A stretch of DNA of 64,000 nt from contig OZ219799.1 of NCBI GenBank assembly GCA_964291275.2, positions 2,232,001-2,296,000 on the forward strand. Direction: 5' to 3'. Origin of the DNA: Bin80 sp964291275. Lineage in GTDB: Bacteria > Bacteroidota > Rhodothermia > Rhodothermales > Bin80. The notes below the pieces were generated by a model, which was given only the letters and a program-made list of their open reading frames with translations, had not been told where the DNA came from and ran no database searches. The position numbers were made by a program, and so were the translations under genes. Shown piece after piece: positions 54,110-63,205 of the stretch (position 1 is its first letter; every line of letters begins with the position of its first letter).

Positions 54110-56275
54110 CTACCAGGCAGCGAGTGAGCGGGCAGCCGTCAGGATATCTTCATCCTGCGGAAGGACCTCCTGTTCCAGCGGATTGGCGAAGGGTACGAAT
54201 GCAAATTTTCCACCAACCCGTCGGACTGGCGCGTCCAGGTCTCCGAACGCCATATCACCTATTTGGGCGCAGATCTCTGCGCCATAACCAAGGAATTCAT
54301 GGTCCTCGTGCACAACCAGTAGGCGGTGTGTCTTGCGGACAGAAGTGAGGATGGCTTCAATGTCCAGAGGTACTAATGTGCGAAGATCGATAACCTCAAC
54401 GGATATTTGGTTTTCTCGGGAGAGCTGCCTCGCGACCATCAGGGACTTGTACACCATAAGGCCGTAGGTGACGATCGTCAAGTCAGTTCCCTCACGAACT
54501 GTACGTGCCTTCCCCAGCGGGATCAGATAGTCTTCATCTGGTTCAGGGCTTCTGGCGCTGGCTGCCCGATACAGAGCTTTATGCTCAAGGAATATGATTG
54601 GATCCTCACTTCGGATGGCAGTCTTGAGTAGCCCTTTGGCATCCGTAGCCGATGAAGGCATCACAATGCAAAATCCCGGCATATGACCGAAGATGCTCTC
54701 AATATTCTGCGAATGGCATGGTCCGCCATGGATATAGCCCCCACACGGCACGCGGATGACCATCGGACATGACCAAGCATTGTTGGAGCGGTAGCGTAGG
54801 GTGGGCACTTGATTGCGCAGGTGCGGCATTGCCGGCCATATATAGTCGGCGAACTGGATTTCTACTACGGGTTTGAATCCGGCGGCACTGAGGCCAACTG
54901 CGGTTCCGATGATAGAAGCTTCTGCCAAGGGGGAGTTAAAACACCGTTTTTCCCCAAATTTTTCGGTTAATCCACGTGTAGCAGTGAAGACCCCGCCTTT
55001 GCCGCCCGCCACATCTTCCCCATACACCAGGATCGATTCATCCCGTGTCATTTCTTCATGGAGAGCATGGTTGATGGCATCCACCATGACAATAGGTGGA
55101 CCTGTTGGTTCACTGGCGTAGTAATCAAGATCCAGGGTCCCCTCGAAGAGGACATGTTTTGTTGCGCTTGTCGGATCAGGATCTTTTTTCTGTTCGGCAG
55201 CCTGAGCGGCTTCATCAATTTCCTTTTTGATTTCAGCGCGCATGTCCTCTGACTGTGAAGCAGTCAGTATGCCCCTATCGAGCAAAAAGTGTTCAAGTCT
55301 GGAAACGGGATCAATCAGGCGATCCTGTATAAGTTCTTCTTCTGTGCGGTATTTGAGGTGATTATCTGAGGAGGAGTGTGGTAGTAGACGAACCACGTCG
55401 GTTACCAGACAGACAGGTCCTTTACCTGCCCGCAAGTGGGCAATAGCCGATTTAGCAACTGCATAGACTTCAAAGAAATCTGTTCCGTCTACTCTGTATC
55501 GGGCTAAGCCTTCGTAACCGGCGGCGAGTTTGTAGGGCGTACCTCCTGCCGTTTGCTCGGCTACCGGCACGCTGATCGCATATTTATTATCCTGCACAAG
55601 GAACAGGAGTGGTGCTTTGTTTCGGGCTGCCCAGTTAAGTGCTTCGTGAAAATCTCCTTGGGATGTAGCGCCATCTCCACCAGAGCAGAGCGCAAACGCG
55701 TCGGTCCCTTGTTTCACAGCGGCCATGGCCAACCCTAATGCCGGCAGATACTGGGATCCGACTGACGAACAGACTGTGAAGATGTTCTTGTCCCTTGCCC
55801 CATAATGCGCAGGCATTTGACGTCCGCCGGAGTTAATACTGTCTGCTTTTGCCAAGTGGTCCAGGAGAGTTTCCTCGACCGTTTGCCCGAGGGTAAGTGC
55901 GAGTGCAAGGTCGCGGTAGTACGGGCAGAACCAGTCATATCCTGGCTTACTCAGCAGGCCAAGCGCGGTTTGAGTAGCTTCATGTCCACTGCAACCAATA
56001 TGAAAAAATCCTTTCCCCTGCTTAAAGAGCGAGAGCATTTTTCCATCCAGTCTGCGGGCTGTGAGCATGATGCGAAAAACGTGTAACAGCGTATTCGCGT
56101 CGAAATCCGCAGGACTAATAGGTTCAACCTCAAGCCCCTCGCCGTAACTGGCTCCGCCTGTGAGCGCAGGGTATTCCGTGGGGGGTAGAGGACTATGACC
56201 ATTTGTACTTGTCTGTACTACAGGCTTGACTAAGCCGGTAGTTCGTGTAGTAAGATCAAGTGGTAGGTCAGCCAT
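54110..56275 (-). CDS. Fused E1 alpha/beta subunit of 2-oxoacid dehydrogenase (branched-chain type)
   Basis: 721 residues: E1 alpha in the first half with the thiamine-diphosphate motif GGDGATSQGDFHEALNWAARNKAPLLFLVQDNKYAIS, FHIGCSGHEATQ and RMLPHSSSDNH-type phospholoop; E1 beta from about residue 395 with ALHEEMTRDESILVYGEDVAGGKGGVF, FNSPLAEASIIGTAVGLSAAGFKPVVEIQF and LEHKALYR. The separate subunits of branched-chain 2-oxoacid dehydrogenase are fused, as in several Bacteroidota. It decarboxylates 2-oxoacids and passes acyl groups to E2. No E2 or E3 is adjacent. Whether the substrate is 2-oxoisovalerate or pyruvate is not certain. Confidence 0.88.
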   Translation of the reverse strand: MADLPLDLTTRTTGLVKPVVQTSTNGHSPLPPTEYPALTGGASYGEGLEVEPISPADFDANTLLHVFRIMLTARRLDGKMLSLFKQGKGFFHIGCSGHEATQTALGLLSKPGYDWFCPYYRDLALALTLGQTVEETLLDHLAKADSINSGGRQMPAHYGARDKNIFTVCSSVGSQYLPALGLAMAAVKQGTDAFALCSGGDGATSQGDFHEALNWAARNKAPLLFLVQDNKYAISVPVAEQTAGGTPYKLAAGYEGLARYRVDGTDFFEVYAVAKSAIAHLRAGKGPVCLVTDVVRLLPHSSSDNHLKYRTEEELIQDRLIDPVSRLEHFLLDRGILTASQSEDMRAEIKKEIDEAAQAAEQKKDPDPTSATKHVLFEGTLDLDYYASEPTGPPIVMVDAINHALHEEMTRDESILVYGEDVAGGKGGVFTATRGLTEKFGEKRCFNSPLAEASIIGTAVGLSAAGFKPVVEIQFADYIWPAMPHLRNQVPTLRYRSNNAWSCPMVIRVPCGGYIHGGPCHSQNIESIFGHMPGFCIVMPSSATDAKGLLKTAIRSEDPIIFLEHKALYRAASARSPEPDEDYLIPLGKARTVREGTDLTIVTYGLMVYKSLMVARQLSRENQISVEVIDLRTLVPLDIEAILTSVRKTHRLLVVHEDHEFLGYGAEICAQIGDMAFGDLDAPVRRVGGKFAFVPFANPLEQEVLPQDEDILTAARSLAAW

Positions 56276-56397
56276 TATTTGGATGGAGCTTATCTCAAAG
56301 CACGCTCATGTCATAATTACAATTGCGCTCGTAGCATACAAGTTGCGCTACGGGATGAGCGCCGAGCAGTGCGGACTGTAGATACCATCTAATGGTA

Positions 56398-56546
56398 TCA
56401 CGGTTCCTGCACCGCGAGTCCCTTGAGTGCCAAAGGCAGTTCAAACCAAGAGCACAAGCCCGATCCAGCGTACTCTTTACATGGATCAGTTCGCCGTGCT
56501 CCTGTAGGATTTGCTTGGTAATGGTAAGCTCCAATCCCGATCCACC
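56398..56546 (-). pseudogene. Remnant of a sensor histidine kinase ATP-binding domain
   Basis: On the minus strand GGSGLELTITKQILQEHGEL is the G2 box and following helix of a HATPase_c domain. After HVKSTLDR the frame must shift by one base to read SGLCSWFELPLALKGLAVQEP and a TGA at 56400, which is the normal C-terminal strand of such kinases. Upstream the N and G1 boxes are not recognisable, so only about 50 codons survive. It is an isolated relic upstream of the E1 gene. Confidence 0.65.
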
Positions 56547-56932
56547 ATCCCGGCGGCATTCCTATTATGTTTCGAATTTACTGTGAAAAAACAGCGAATT
56601 CGAGGCTTAATCCATCATTGGGGCACGGTCACCCTGATAACTTCAATAAATGATGGCTTCTCGGTGCGTTTGGCCCAATAAAACGGTGGATTCTCCCAGA
56701 TCGAACGTCAGGCTATGGAGCGATCGAAAAAAATCAATATTAGCGCGCGGATTGCACAGGCAGGGCTCTGCTTCGTCAATCCAGACCTCCGGGCGTAACG
56801 AAGAAAGGAATATGGCCGTGAAAGGGTGGGCCCTGTGCAGTGTGTTATCAGTGATCTGTGGTTTTCGTGCTAACAAGCGACACAGATGTCTAAAAAACGC
56901 GAAAAAGTGAACGCCCCCGGCCGTAATACGGT
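56547..56932. other. Region of 386 bp with no intact gene
   Basis: Between the kinase relic and the NTF2-like gene. One minus-strand frame of 122 codons (56643-57011) overlaps the NTF2-like gene in another frame, has no signal or motif, and is not accepted. Short interrupted stretches such as KPSFIEVIRVTVPQ in another minus frame suggest further decayed coding sequence, possibly of the same kinase, but I cannot assign them. Confidence 0.4.
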
Positions 56933-57448
56933 CTACTCTCCAGACAAGTATTTTTCGGGTAAAGGTATGCTCTCTGACTCTGACTGCCAGAAAATTGTCA
57001 CTATCCACCAACGATCTTCCATATGTAAAAGCTGGATGCTGTTTATTCCCCGGGAGAAGGGCGCGAGCCCCAAAGCCCGATAGGATTCATAGGTGCTGAA
57101 TCGGTGCACCAAGTTGCCAAACCGCTCTGAGGTCTGACTGACTTCTACCTCGAAGAACGGGTTTTCCAGGAAGTAATGACCGGTTTGTTCTATGTATTCC
57201 TCAGAGGTCCAGGTGAAGTAGCTGTTGCTTCCCGTATCGTTGGAGCTTATCGCAATGAGTCGGGCTTCTGGAATGAACAAGGTGCGCCACCGCTCCCAAT
57301 CCGGGGCCTCACCGGCAGGGGTAGAGATGACATCGTACAGGGTCTGTACGATGGCATCAGGGCTGCTTACATCCTCAGGGTTCGCTTCCTGGGCGAAGCT
57401 TACGGGTGCGTATAGCAGGATCAGTAAGAAAGTAGAAATACGATGCAT
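56933..57448 (-). CDS. Secreted NTF2-like (DUF4440-type) protein
   Basis: 171 residues. Signal peptide MHRISTFLLILLYAPVSFAQ, then an NTF2-like fold of about 130 residues: SSPDAIVQTLYDVISTPAGEAPDWERWRTLFIPEARLI, SEEYIEQTGHYFLENPFFEVEV, FSTYESYRA and SIQLLHMEDRWWIVTIFW. Such proteins bind small ligands or act as isomerases, but no catalytic residue is evident. It begins 2 bp after the stop of the phosphodiesterase gene and is presumably co-transcribed with it, upstream gene first. Confidence 0.72.
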   Translation of the reverse strand: MHRISTFLLILLYAPVSFAQEANPEDVSSPDAIVQTLYDVISTPAGEAPDWERWRTLFIPEARLIAISSNDTGSNSYFTWTSEEYIEQTGHYFLENPFFEVEVSQTSERFGNLVHRFSTYESYRALGLAPFSRGINSIQLLHMEDRWWIVTIFWQSESESIPLPEKYLSGE

Positions 57449-57450
57449 GG

Positions 57451-58710
57451 TTAACCAGGTTCTATTTGCAGAAGGTGTTCGACTTCACCGAGATTGCCAT
57501 CATTTTCTGCGGGTTCGACATCAAGGACAGCGCACAGGAGTTCGTAGACATGAATCAATGAGAATCCACTTGATTTCAGGCCCTGTTTGAACTGTGGACC
57601 GTGTGCAATGAAGACGGTGTGCATTGATTCATGCCATGGTTCATATCCATGATTTCCGCCTGAGTAATAATCCGGGTTACTTTCAAATCGTGATCTGGTG
57701 GCCATTTGCCATCCTTCGTCCGCAATGCCGACAAGATCCGTAATGCGTTTGCTATCACTATAATACAGCTTTGCTGACAGATGATCCCGCTTGAACCAGC
57801 GTGCATGTGGCATTGTATTGAGGTTGGTCAACAAGCTGTCTAACCGTGTAGGGTCTTTAACATTGATAAGCCCCAAAGGGCCAAGGTCCGTGATATAGAC
57901 TTCTTCGAGATCAACATAGTCGTCCAGCAGCATGACCCGTTCGCTTGATGTAGCTGCCATGCCGTGATCTCCTACCACTACGATGTTAATCTCGTCTTCC
58001 AATCCTTCTTTACGGAGGCTAAAAATCAAGTTCCCTATTTGCGCATCAATTTCTCGTAGAGCCTCGCGAGTTTCGGGGGCATCTGGCCCAAACTCGTGCG
58101 CCCGAGAGTCAACTGCACTAAAATAAGTTGTGACCAGGGCAGGGCGAGGAGACCGGGCGATCGCTGCCATAACCGAGTCTATGCGTGCCCCATGCGGCAG
58201 TGAATGATCATATTCCATCCAATAAGTTGGCTGGATTTCCTGAATGCGTGCTTCAGAGCCAGGCCAAAAGTAGGTCGCACTGGTACGGCCCTGTTTCTGT
58301 ACAGTGACCCAAAGCGGTTCTCCTTTCCACCATCTAGAGTCTGATATCACTTCCCTGTTGCTAATCCGAAAAAAAAGACCAAGATCAGCGTCGTACATCG
58401 AATTATTAACGATACCATGGTTGGCCGGGTACAAGCCCGTTACGAGGCTGTAGTGATTGGGAAAGGTCTTGGACGGAAAAACCGGTTCCATATAAGCTGG
58501 ATATACTCCTTTGGCGGCAAGTTCAAGGAGGTGTGGTGTGTAAAGAGCGTCAATGTAATCTGGGTGTAAGCCATCTATTGAGATGAGAATTACTGCACGA
58601 GGATTCTCTTTGTGCGCATTGGGGTTGATCTTGTAACAATTCTGCAGTAAAAACGCAATCAACACGATTGTAAGAGAAGAAAATGTTTTCTGTGGGTATA
58701 TCCTAATCAT
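57451..58710 (-). CDS. ENPP-family nucleotide pyrophosphatase/phosphodiesterase lipoprotein
   Basis: 419 residues from ATG 58710; an ATG at 58731 would add seven residues ahead of the signal. The signal IVLIAFLLQNC ends in a lipobox-like Cys. Alkaline-phosphatase-superfamily motifs: AVILISIDGLHPDYID (first metal Asp), FPSKTFPNHYSLVTGLYPANHGIVNN with nucleophile Thr in KTFPNH, YFSAVDSRAHEFGP, VVVGDHGMAA and NHGYEP. The enzyme hydrolyses phosphodiesters or pyrophosphates such as nucleotides in the periplasm. The NTF2-like gene follows 2 bp downstream. Family is firm; substrate is not. Confidence 0.88.
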   Translation of the reverse strand: MIRIYPQKTFSSLTIVLIAFLLQNCYKINPNAHKENPRAVILISIDGLHPDYIDALYTPHLLELAAKGVYPAYMEPVFPSKTFPNHYSLVTGLYPANHGIVNNSMYDADLGLFFRISNREVISDSRWWKGEPLWVTVQKQGRTSATYFWPGSEARIQEIQPTYWMEYDHSLPHGARIDSVMAAIARSPRPALVTTYFSAVDSRAHEFGPDAPETREALREIDAQIGNLIFSLRKEGLEDEINIVVVGDHGMAATSSERVMLLDDYVDLEEVYITDLGPLGLINVKDPTRLDSLLTNLNTMPHARWFKRDHLSAKLYYSDSKRITDLVGIADEGWQMATRSRFESNPDYYSGGNHGYEPWHESMHTVFIAHGPQFKQGLKSSGFSLIHVYELLCAVLDVEPAENDGNLGEVEHLLQIEPG

Positions 58711-59295
58711 GTTGCTTAACGTGGTCCACATAAAGAATATTTGTTATCAAATTATAGTTGTTTACCCTTCGTGTATGTTTCAGTAGGAAAGCATCCGATA
58801 CCCTTTGAACATAGGTGTCACGAGCCGCCTCGTTGATCTCATGGCAATGCTAACTGATGACTGAACGTCCTAACATCAGCCATAAAATCCAGTCCCCACA
58901 ATGTTGGTCGTTTTTCTCATTGGGTGAATCGACAGAAGAGATGAGGTGAAACGCACATGATCACTACCTAATTCAGGTGCATACTACTGCATCGCCGGTT
59001 TGATATTGCAGGTAAGCGACTGAGTTACCAAATATGGACGCTTTGTACTCCTGTACTGAATCGTTACCGGATCGTAACACTTCATTCATGACTAATCTAC
59101 AACATGAATATTCTCGGAGATCCCAGCGGATTGTTGGGCAGGGTACCGAGGCGGTGACCTATAACTGGCTTGCCGAGCTAACTGTGAGTGAATATTGGGA
59201 TTCTGGAAGAGACTAGAACGAATCCTGTACGGTTCGGAGTCTTCAATCTAACGTGTTTCTGACGTTAGCATCAGATCAATCTGAGCTACGGAAGA
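58711..59295. other. Intergenic region, 585 bp, no confident gene
   Basis: Spacer between the phosphodiesterase gene and the small PLDc_N gene, both on the minus strand. A 60-codon plus-strand frame at 59034-59216 has no recognised product. CTAACGT-GTTTCTG-ACGTTAG at 59248-59268 is a perfect 7-bp hairpin 28 bp after the PLDc_N stop on the minus strand, but no T run follows, so a terminator is doubtful. The remainder shows no repeat or RNA gene. Confidence 0.45.
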
Positions 59296-59562
59296 TTATG
59301 AGCGATCGGCAAATATGTAGTAACCAATCAAACCCAAGAATGGAACGAGAACAATAAACAGAATCCAGATAAATTTGGCAGTCGGGTTACGTGAACTCCC
59401 CGCAACCTCAATGATGGCAATAATATCCAATACCAATATGATTATTCCACAGCATCCGAGGCTTTCCCAGGAACTTGCCATGTCTAAGAGATTCTCCCCA
59501 CATCCAGCCAAGAATACCGCACACAAGACAAATAGGACAGAGGGTAGGGCTCGGCGATTCAT
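59296..59562 (-). CDS. Small PLDc_N-domain membrane lipoprotein
   Basis: 88 residues from ATG 59562; the extension to 59652 lacks a signal and is rejected. Signal with lipobox VFLAGC (Cys21), then two membrane segments: CGIIILVLDIIAIIEVAGSSRNPTAKFIWILFIVLVPFLGLIGYYIFADRS. The PLDc_N module (phospholipase D N-terminal-like, with W-I-L-F-I-V-L-V-P-F-L-G-xxxY) is found in small membrane proteins without enzyme activity and in cardiolipin synthases. It stands alone. Function unknown. Confidence 0.72.
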   Translation of the reverse strand: MNRRALPSVLFVLCAVFLAGCGENLLDMASSWESLGCCGIIILVLDIIAIIEVAGSSRNPTAKFIWILFIVLVPFLGLIGYYIFADRS

Positions 59563-59643
59563 TTCAAATTTGGCGTGAATGTTAATAATCTTTACGTCGA
59601 AATCCTGTTTATGATGCACCAATAAAGTTCTTATTCGGTGGCT

Positions 59644-59666
59644 CCATCTCACAATACGTGAGATGG
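59644..59666. repeat. Perfect 9-bp inverted repeat (CCATCTCAC / GTGAGATGG) next to an IS
   Basis: CCATCTCAC and GTGAGATGG are separated by AATAC, making a perfect stem of 9 bp with a 5-nt loop. It is 82 bp upstream of the PLDc_N start and 17 bp outside the left end of the third IS. There is no T tract on either side, so it is more likely an operator or a structural element than a terminator. IS insertion near such palindromes is common in some families. Confidence 0.6.
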
Positions 59667-59946
59667 ATAATTGTGACGGAGTCTAGCCTGAATTCCCGGG
59701 GAGTTTCAGCCAAGCGTGTTTTCACGGAAAATCCTATGAATAAGGCCTGAAAATGGTCTTTTTACACCTATATTCATATTTTTCATGAACTTGCGAACAG
59801 TATTCCAATATTATAACATCGTATCCTGTCCTGGTGTTGCCGCCGAGCTATCCCAGCTCAATCCCTGCTCATAGCCTCTGAATTGGGCATTTCGTCCGCT
59901 ATTTCGTTGATTTTACTGGGTCTTTTAATGTATTCTAGTTCGTCGT

Positions 59947-59975
59947 TTGTTTTATAATTTTATTGTTATTATAAT
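59947..59975 (+). promoter_or_regulatory. Sigma70-like promoter of the third IS transposase
   Basis: TTGTTT at 59947-59952 and TATAAT at 59970-59975 are separated by exactly 17 bp in an AT-rich stretch, and the transposase ATG is 29 bp after the -10 box. The fit to the canonical consensus is unusual for this genome, where ordinary genes lack such boxes, and suggests an imported element. Confidence 0.6.
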
Positions 59976-60004
59976 GGCTATTATTTCATAGTTCACGATA
60001 TACA

Positions 60005-61735
60005 ATGATCCGACGCTCCGATTTCTTTGCGCTGCCCGATGGCCTCCCCATGCGTCAGTATGAAGCCCTCCGAGCCTACCTCCACGAAGAATGCACGATT
60101 GAAGAAGCCGCCGAGCGCGGCGGCTATGCCCCCGGCTCCTTCCGTAACCTCCTCACACGCTTCAATAAAAATCCCTCCGCAGACTTCTTTTGGCCCCAAT
60201 TAAAAAAATCCGAACCCCGCGCTAAGCCGACTGATCCCAAACGTGCCCGGATTCTTGCCCTCCGAAAAGAACAGGGCTTAACCCTCTATCAGATTCAGGA
60301 GGCACTGAAAAAGGAAAACATGCCGGCCAGTGTAGGCTACATCCATAAGATCTTCAACCAGGAAAACATCAAGCGCCTGCCCCGCCGATCCGCCCAGCGG
60401 CCTGCTCCGCGAACCCTCAACGCAAACCGCAAAAAGCTTGATCTCAGTCCGCGGTCCTTTTCGACTGATTTTGCAGGATTGTTTTTATTCGCCTTTGATC
60501 TGGCGCGAATAGGTCTTGACGAAATTCTGGATCAGGTCAAGATGCCGGGTACCCGTATGATCCCGGCCGGTTGTGCGGTTCGTTCGCTCCTGGCCCTGAA
60601 GCTCGCCGGGATCGGACGGCCCTCCCAGGTCATGGCCGAAACGTTGGATCAGGGCCTCGCATTGTTTACCGGTCTCAATGTCATCCCCAAACGCACGACC
60701 CTGACGGAGTACTCCATCCAGGTGGATTCGACCTTTTCGGGACCCTTGATGCACCGGTGGTATCATGCCGCTGCACAGCTGGCCAATGTGGGGGGTACGG
60801 GCGCCTCCGTGGACCTGGATTTCCATACCATCCCCTATCATGGGCATCAGGCCCTTTTGCAGAAACACTTTGTCTCCAAGCGAAGTCGACGCCAACGCGG
60901 GATCCTGACCATGTTGGCACGCGATGCCGAAGCACATGTCTTCTGTTACGCGGATTCGACGATCCGAAAAGAAACCCAGAATGATGCCATTCTGGAGTTT
61001 GTCAGAGATTGGAAAGCCCGAACGGGGAAGCTCCCCGGTGAACTGGTCTTTGACAGTCGGTTTACGGTCTATGCCAACTTGGCAGAACTGGATGCGCTCG
61101 GCATTGACTTTATCACGCTGCGCCGCCGCCACGCTTCCTTGATCCGGCGCATTCATTCCCTGGATAAGTCGGCCTGGAAGAAAATCCGACTCTCCAACAT
61201 TGGGCGCACGTATCGGACCCCAAGCGTCGTGGATGAAACCGTCAAACTGCGTGCTTATCCCAAGCCCATTCGGCACCTGCTTGTCAAAAACTTAGGACAT
61301 GACAAGCCAACGGTTTTGATTACCAATCAGATGAAACGCACGCCCCGGCAGCTGATTGACCGGTATGCCCGGCGTATGGTCATCGAAAATATCATCAGCG
61401 ATGCCATTGACTTCTTTCACATGGATGCGTTGAGCTCGGCCGTTCCTATGCGCATCAACGTTGATGTGCAGTTGACCGTTATGGCCAGCGTACTCTATCG
61501 ACTCATGGGCGTGCGCGTCGGACAAGGCTATGAAAAAGCCGAGGCGCGGACTCTCTACCGTGACCTGATGCGACACACCGGAAAGGTCACCATTACCCAG
61601 AATGAAATCCTCGTCCAGTTGCGTGCACGCGCCAAAGATAACTACCTGGTCGCTGCCGGATACCCCGAATTACACCAGAAAATCCCCTGGCTTGACAACA
61701 AAACCCTACGAGTACAGTTCTCTAAACGACCATAA
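60005..61735 (+). CDS. IS4-superfamily transposase with N-terminal helix-turn-helix
   Basis: 576 residues, intact. N-terminal HTH regions: MRQYEALRAYLHEECTIEEAAERGGYAPGSFRNLLTRF and ALRKEQGLTLYQIQEALKKENMPASVGYIHKIF. Catalytic part: first Asp in GASVDLDFHTIPYHG, second in VFDSRFTVYANLAEL, and the Glu in DRYARRMVIENIISDAIDFF, which matches the Y-xx-R-xxx-E of the IS4 YREK signature with the final Lys not conserved. Family below superfamily level is not named. No frameshift. Codon use is richer in CCC/GCC than the flanking genes, consistent with import. Confidence 0.88.
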   Translation: MIRRSDFFALPDGLPMRQYEALRAYLHEECTIEEAAERGGYAPGSFRNLLTRFNKNPSADFFWPQLKKSEPRAKPTDPKRARILALRKEQGLTLYQIQEALKKENMPASVGYIHKIFNQENIKRLPRRSAQRPAPRTLNANRKKLDLSPRSFSTDFAGLFLFAFDLARIGLDEILDQVKMPGTRMIPAGCAVRSLLALKLAGIGRPSQVMAETLDQGLALFTGLNVIPKRTTLTEYSIQVDSTFSGPLMHRWYHAAAQLANVGGTGASVDLDFHTIPYHGHQALLQKHFVSKRSRRQRGILTMLARDAEAHVFCYADSTIRKETQNDAILEFVRDWKARTGKLPGELVFDSRFTVYANLAELDALGIDFITLRRRHASLIRRIHSLDKSAWKKIRLSNIGRTYRTPSVVDETVKLRAYPKPIRHLLVKNLGHDKPTVLITNQMKRTPRQLIDRYARRMVIENIISDAIDFFHMDALSSAVPMRINVDVQLTVMASVLYRLMGVRVGQGYEKAEARTLYRDLMRHTGKVTITQNEILVQLRARAKDNYLVAAGYPELHQKIPWLDNKTLRVQFSKRP

Positions 61736-62050
61736 TCCTCACATGAGAAAATGAACGCGGGAATTCAGGCTAGGGAGCATCAATTTTATCCTATCTCTCA
61801 TAAAAGGGAGATATTGACTCTTCGTGTTGAGCGAAAAACGTCACTGGATGAACCTGTCTACGGGATGATGATATATAAATTGGGAGAAATTCCCGATGAT
61901 CACCATCCAGAAACCTTGTCAGATTCGACCATAATGCCCTATATCCCCCAATGGTATGGGTTCGAAAGTTATGGGATGCAGATATATGGATGCACGAATT
62001 CCCTGCTTATTCGTTGCATTCGCGAATGCTGTTCGTAAGCGTAACCTCTG

Positions 62051-63205
62051 ATGCACATCGGTCCGATCGAACTCGGTGAACGCCCGTTGTTACTGGCACC
62101 CATGGAGGATGTCTCTGATCCTCCATTCCGAGCGTTGTGCAAGCGCTACGGTGCTGATGTAGTCTACACGGAATTTATCTCGTCAGGGGGGTTGGTTTAT
62201 GAGGCCGAAGATTCAGTCATGAAATTGGATATTCGAGAGGCTGAGCGCCCGGTAGGTATCCAGATATTTGGTGGTGATGTAGCTCAAGTCAGGTCGGCCA
62301 CAGCCATTGTAGATCGTGTAGAACCGGACATTATTGATATCAATTTTGGATGCCCGGTCCGAAAAGTAGTCTGTAAGGAGGCAGGCGCAGGTATTCTGCG
62401 CAATCTGCCCAAAATGGAAAAGATCACACGCGCAGTGGTGGAGGCAACTAAGCGACCCGTAACAGTCAAGACGCGGCTCGGCTGGGATGACGGTAGTATC
62501 GACATTGTTAATGTCGCACGAATGCTGGAAAACTGCGGTATTCAGGCGCTGGCCGTGCATGCAAGGACCCGCAAACAGATGTATACGGGACCCGCACGTT
62601 GGCAATATCTGCGGGCTATTCGTGAAAACGGATTGCAAAACATTCCACTCATCGGTAATGGTGATGCTTTAGGGCCCGAATCGATTCTTCAAATGTTTGA
62701 GGAAACGGGGGTAGACGCCGTCATGATTGGACGCGGTGCGATTGGTAATCCCTGGATATTCAGGCGCGCAAAGGCACTCATTGAAGAGGGGATAGTATTG
62801 CCAGGTCCCTCCTGGACTGAACGCATAAGTGTTGTAGAGGAGCATCTGACACTCAAGTGTGCCTGGCTTGGAGAGCACAAGGGAGTGAGGGAAATGCGGC
62901 GTATGTACGGTGGTTATTTCAAGGGATTCAGGAACGCAAGCAAGCTCCGTGCACGCCTGATGAAAGCAAACACTGTGGAGGAAGTACTTTCCGTACTGGG
63001 TGGCACCAGGGAAGTGGAACCCAACGTGATTTACCAGAACCCGTCAGACCACACTGCGACGCATTATTACCCGACTGACGAAATAGTCCACTGCCACAAG
63101 GAGGCCGACGATAATTGTCAGAGCCGGCAACGCAAGCCATTGGTCAAAAATTACCAGACCACCCACAGCCCCGAGCGCACCGCCAAGGTACTTGAGGTAA
63201 ATTAG
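62051..63205 (+). CDS. dusB: tRNA-dihydrouridine synthase B
   Basis: 384 residues. FMN TIM-barrel motifs: LLLAPMEDVSDPPFRALCKRYGADVVYTEF, DINFGCPVRKVVCKEAGAGILRN (Cys before RKV; catalytic Cys in VVCKEAGA), VKTRLGWDD, LAVHARTRKQMYTGPARW and IPLIGNGDA. Dus reduces uridine in tRNA. The family normally ends near residue 330-340; here a hydrophilic tail (from about KANTVEEVLSVLGG to HSPERTAKVLEVN) extends it, overlapping the convergent DUF445 gene by 162 bp. The tail seems to be a stop-loss extension. An IS sits 277 bp upstream, so expression may be affected. Confidence 0.93.
   Translation: MHIGPIELGERPLLLAPMEDVSDPPFRALCKRYGADVVYTEFISSGGLVYEAEDSVMKLDIREAERPVGIQIFGGDVAQVRSATAIVDRVEPDIIDINFGCPVRKVVCKEAGAGILRNLPKMEKITRAVVEATKRPVTVKTRLGWDDGSIDIVNVARMLENCGIQALAVHARTRKQMYTGPARWQYLRAIRENGLQNIPLIGNGDALGPESILQMFEETGVDAVMIGRGAIGNPWIFRRAKALIEEGIVLPGPSWTERISVVEEHLTLKCAWLGEHKGVREMRRMYGGYFKGFRNASKLRARLMKANTVEEVLSVLGGTREVEPNVIYQNPSDHTATHYYPTDEIVHCHKEADDNCQSRQRKPLVKNYQTTHSPERTAKVLEVN

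Larger units (their letters stand above)
59683..61773 (+). mobile_element. About 2.09-kb insertion sequence with IS4-superfamily transposase
   Basis: Inverted repeats of 16 bp are exact: CTAGCCTGAATTCCCG at 59683-59698 and its complement at 61758-61773. GGAG is present at 59678-59681, one base outside the left repeat, and at 61774-61777, directly after the right repeat, so a 4-bp target duplication with the left end one base further out is probable. One transposase gene fills it, with a strong promoter. The 3' end lies 277 bp upstream of dusB. It has no relation to the other two IS types in this window. Confidence 0.85.

Noticed and set aside
59034..59216. 60-codon plus-strand frame before the PLDc_N gene
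   Set aside because: No ribosome-binding site, domain or membrane feature; kept only as a note on the gap.
61751..62038. 95-codon frame running from inside the third IS toward dusB
   Set aside because: It spans the IS terminus, so most of it is host sequence joined by chance; no domain or ribosome-binding site.
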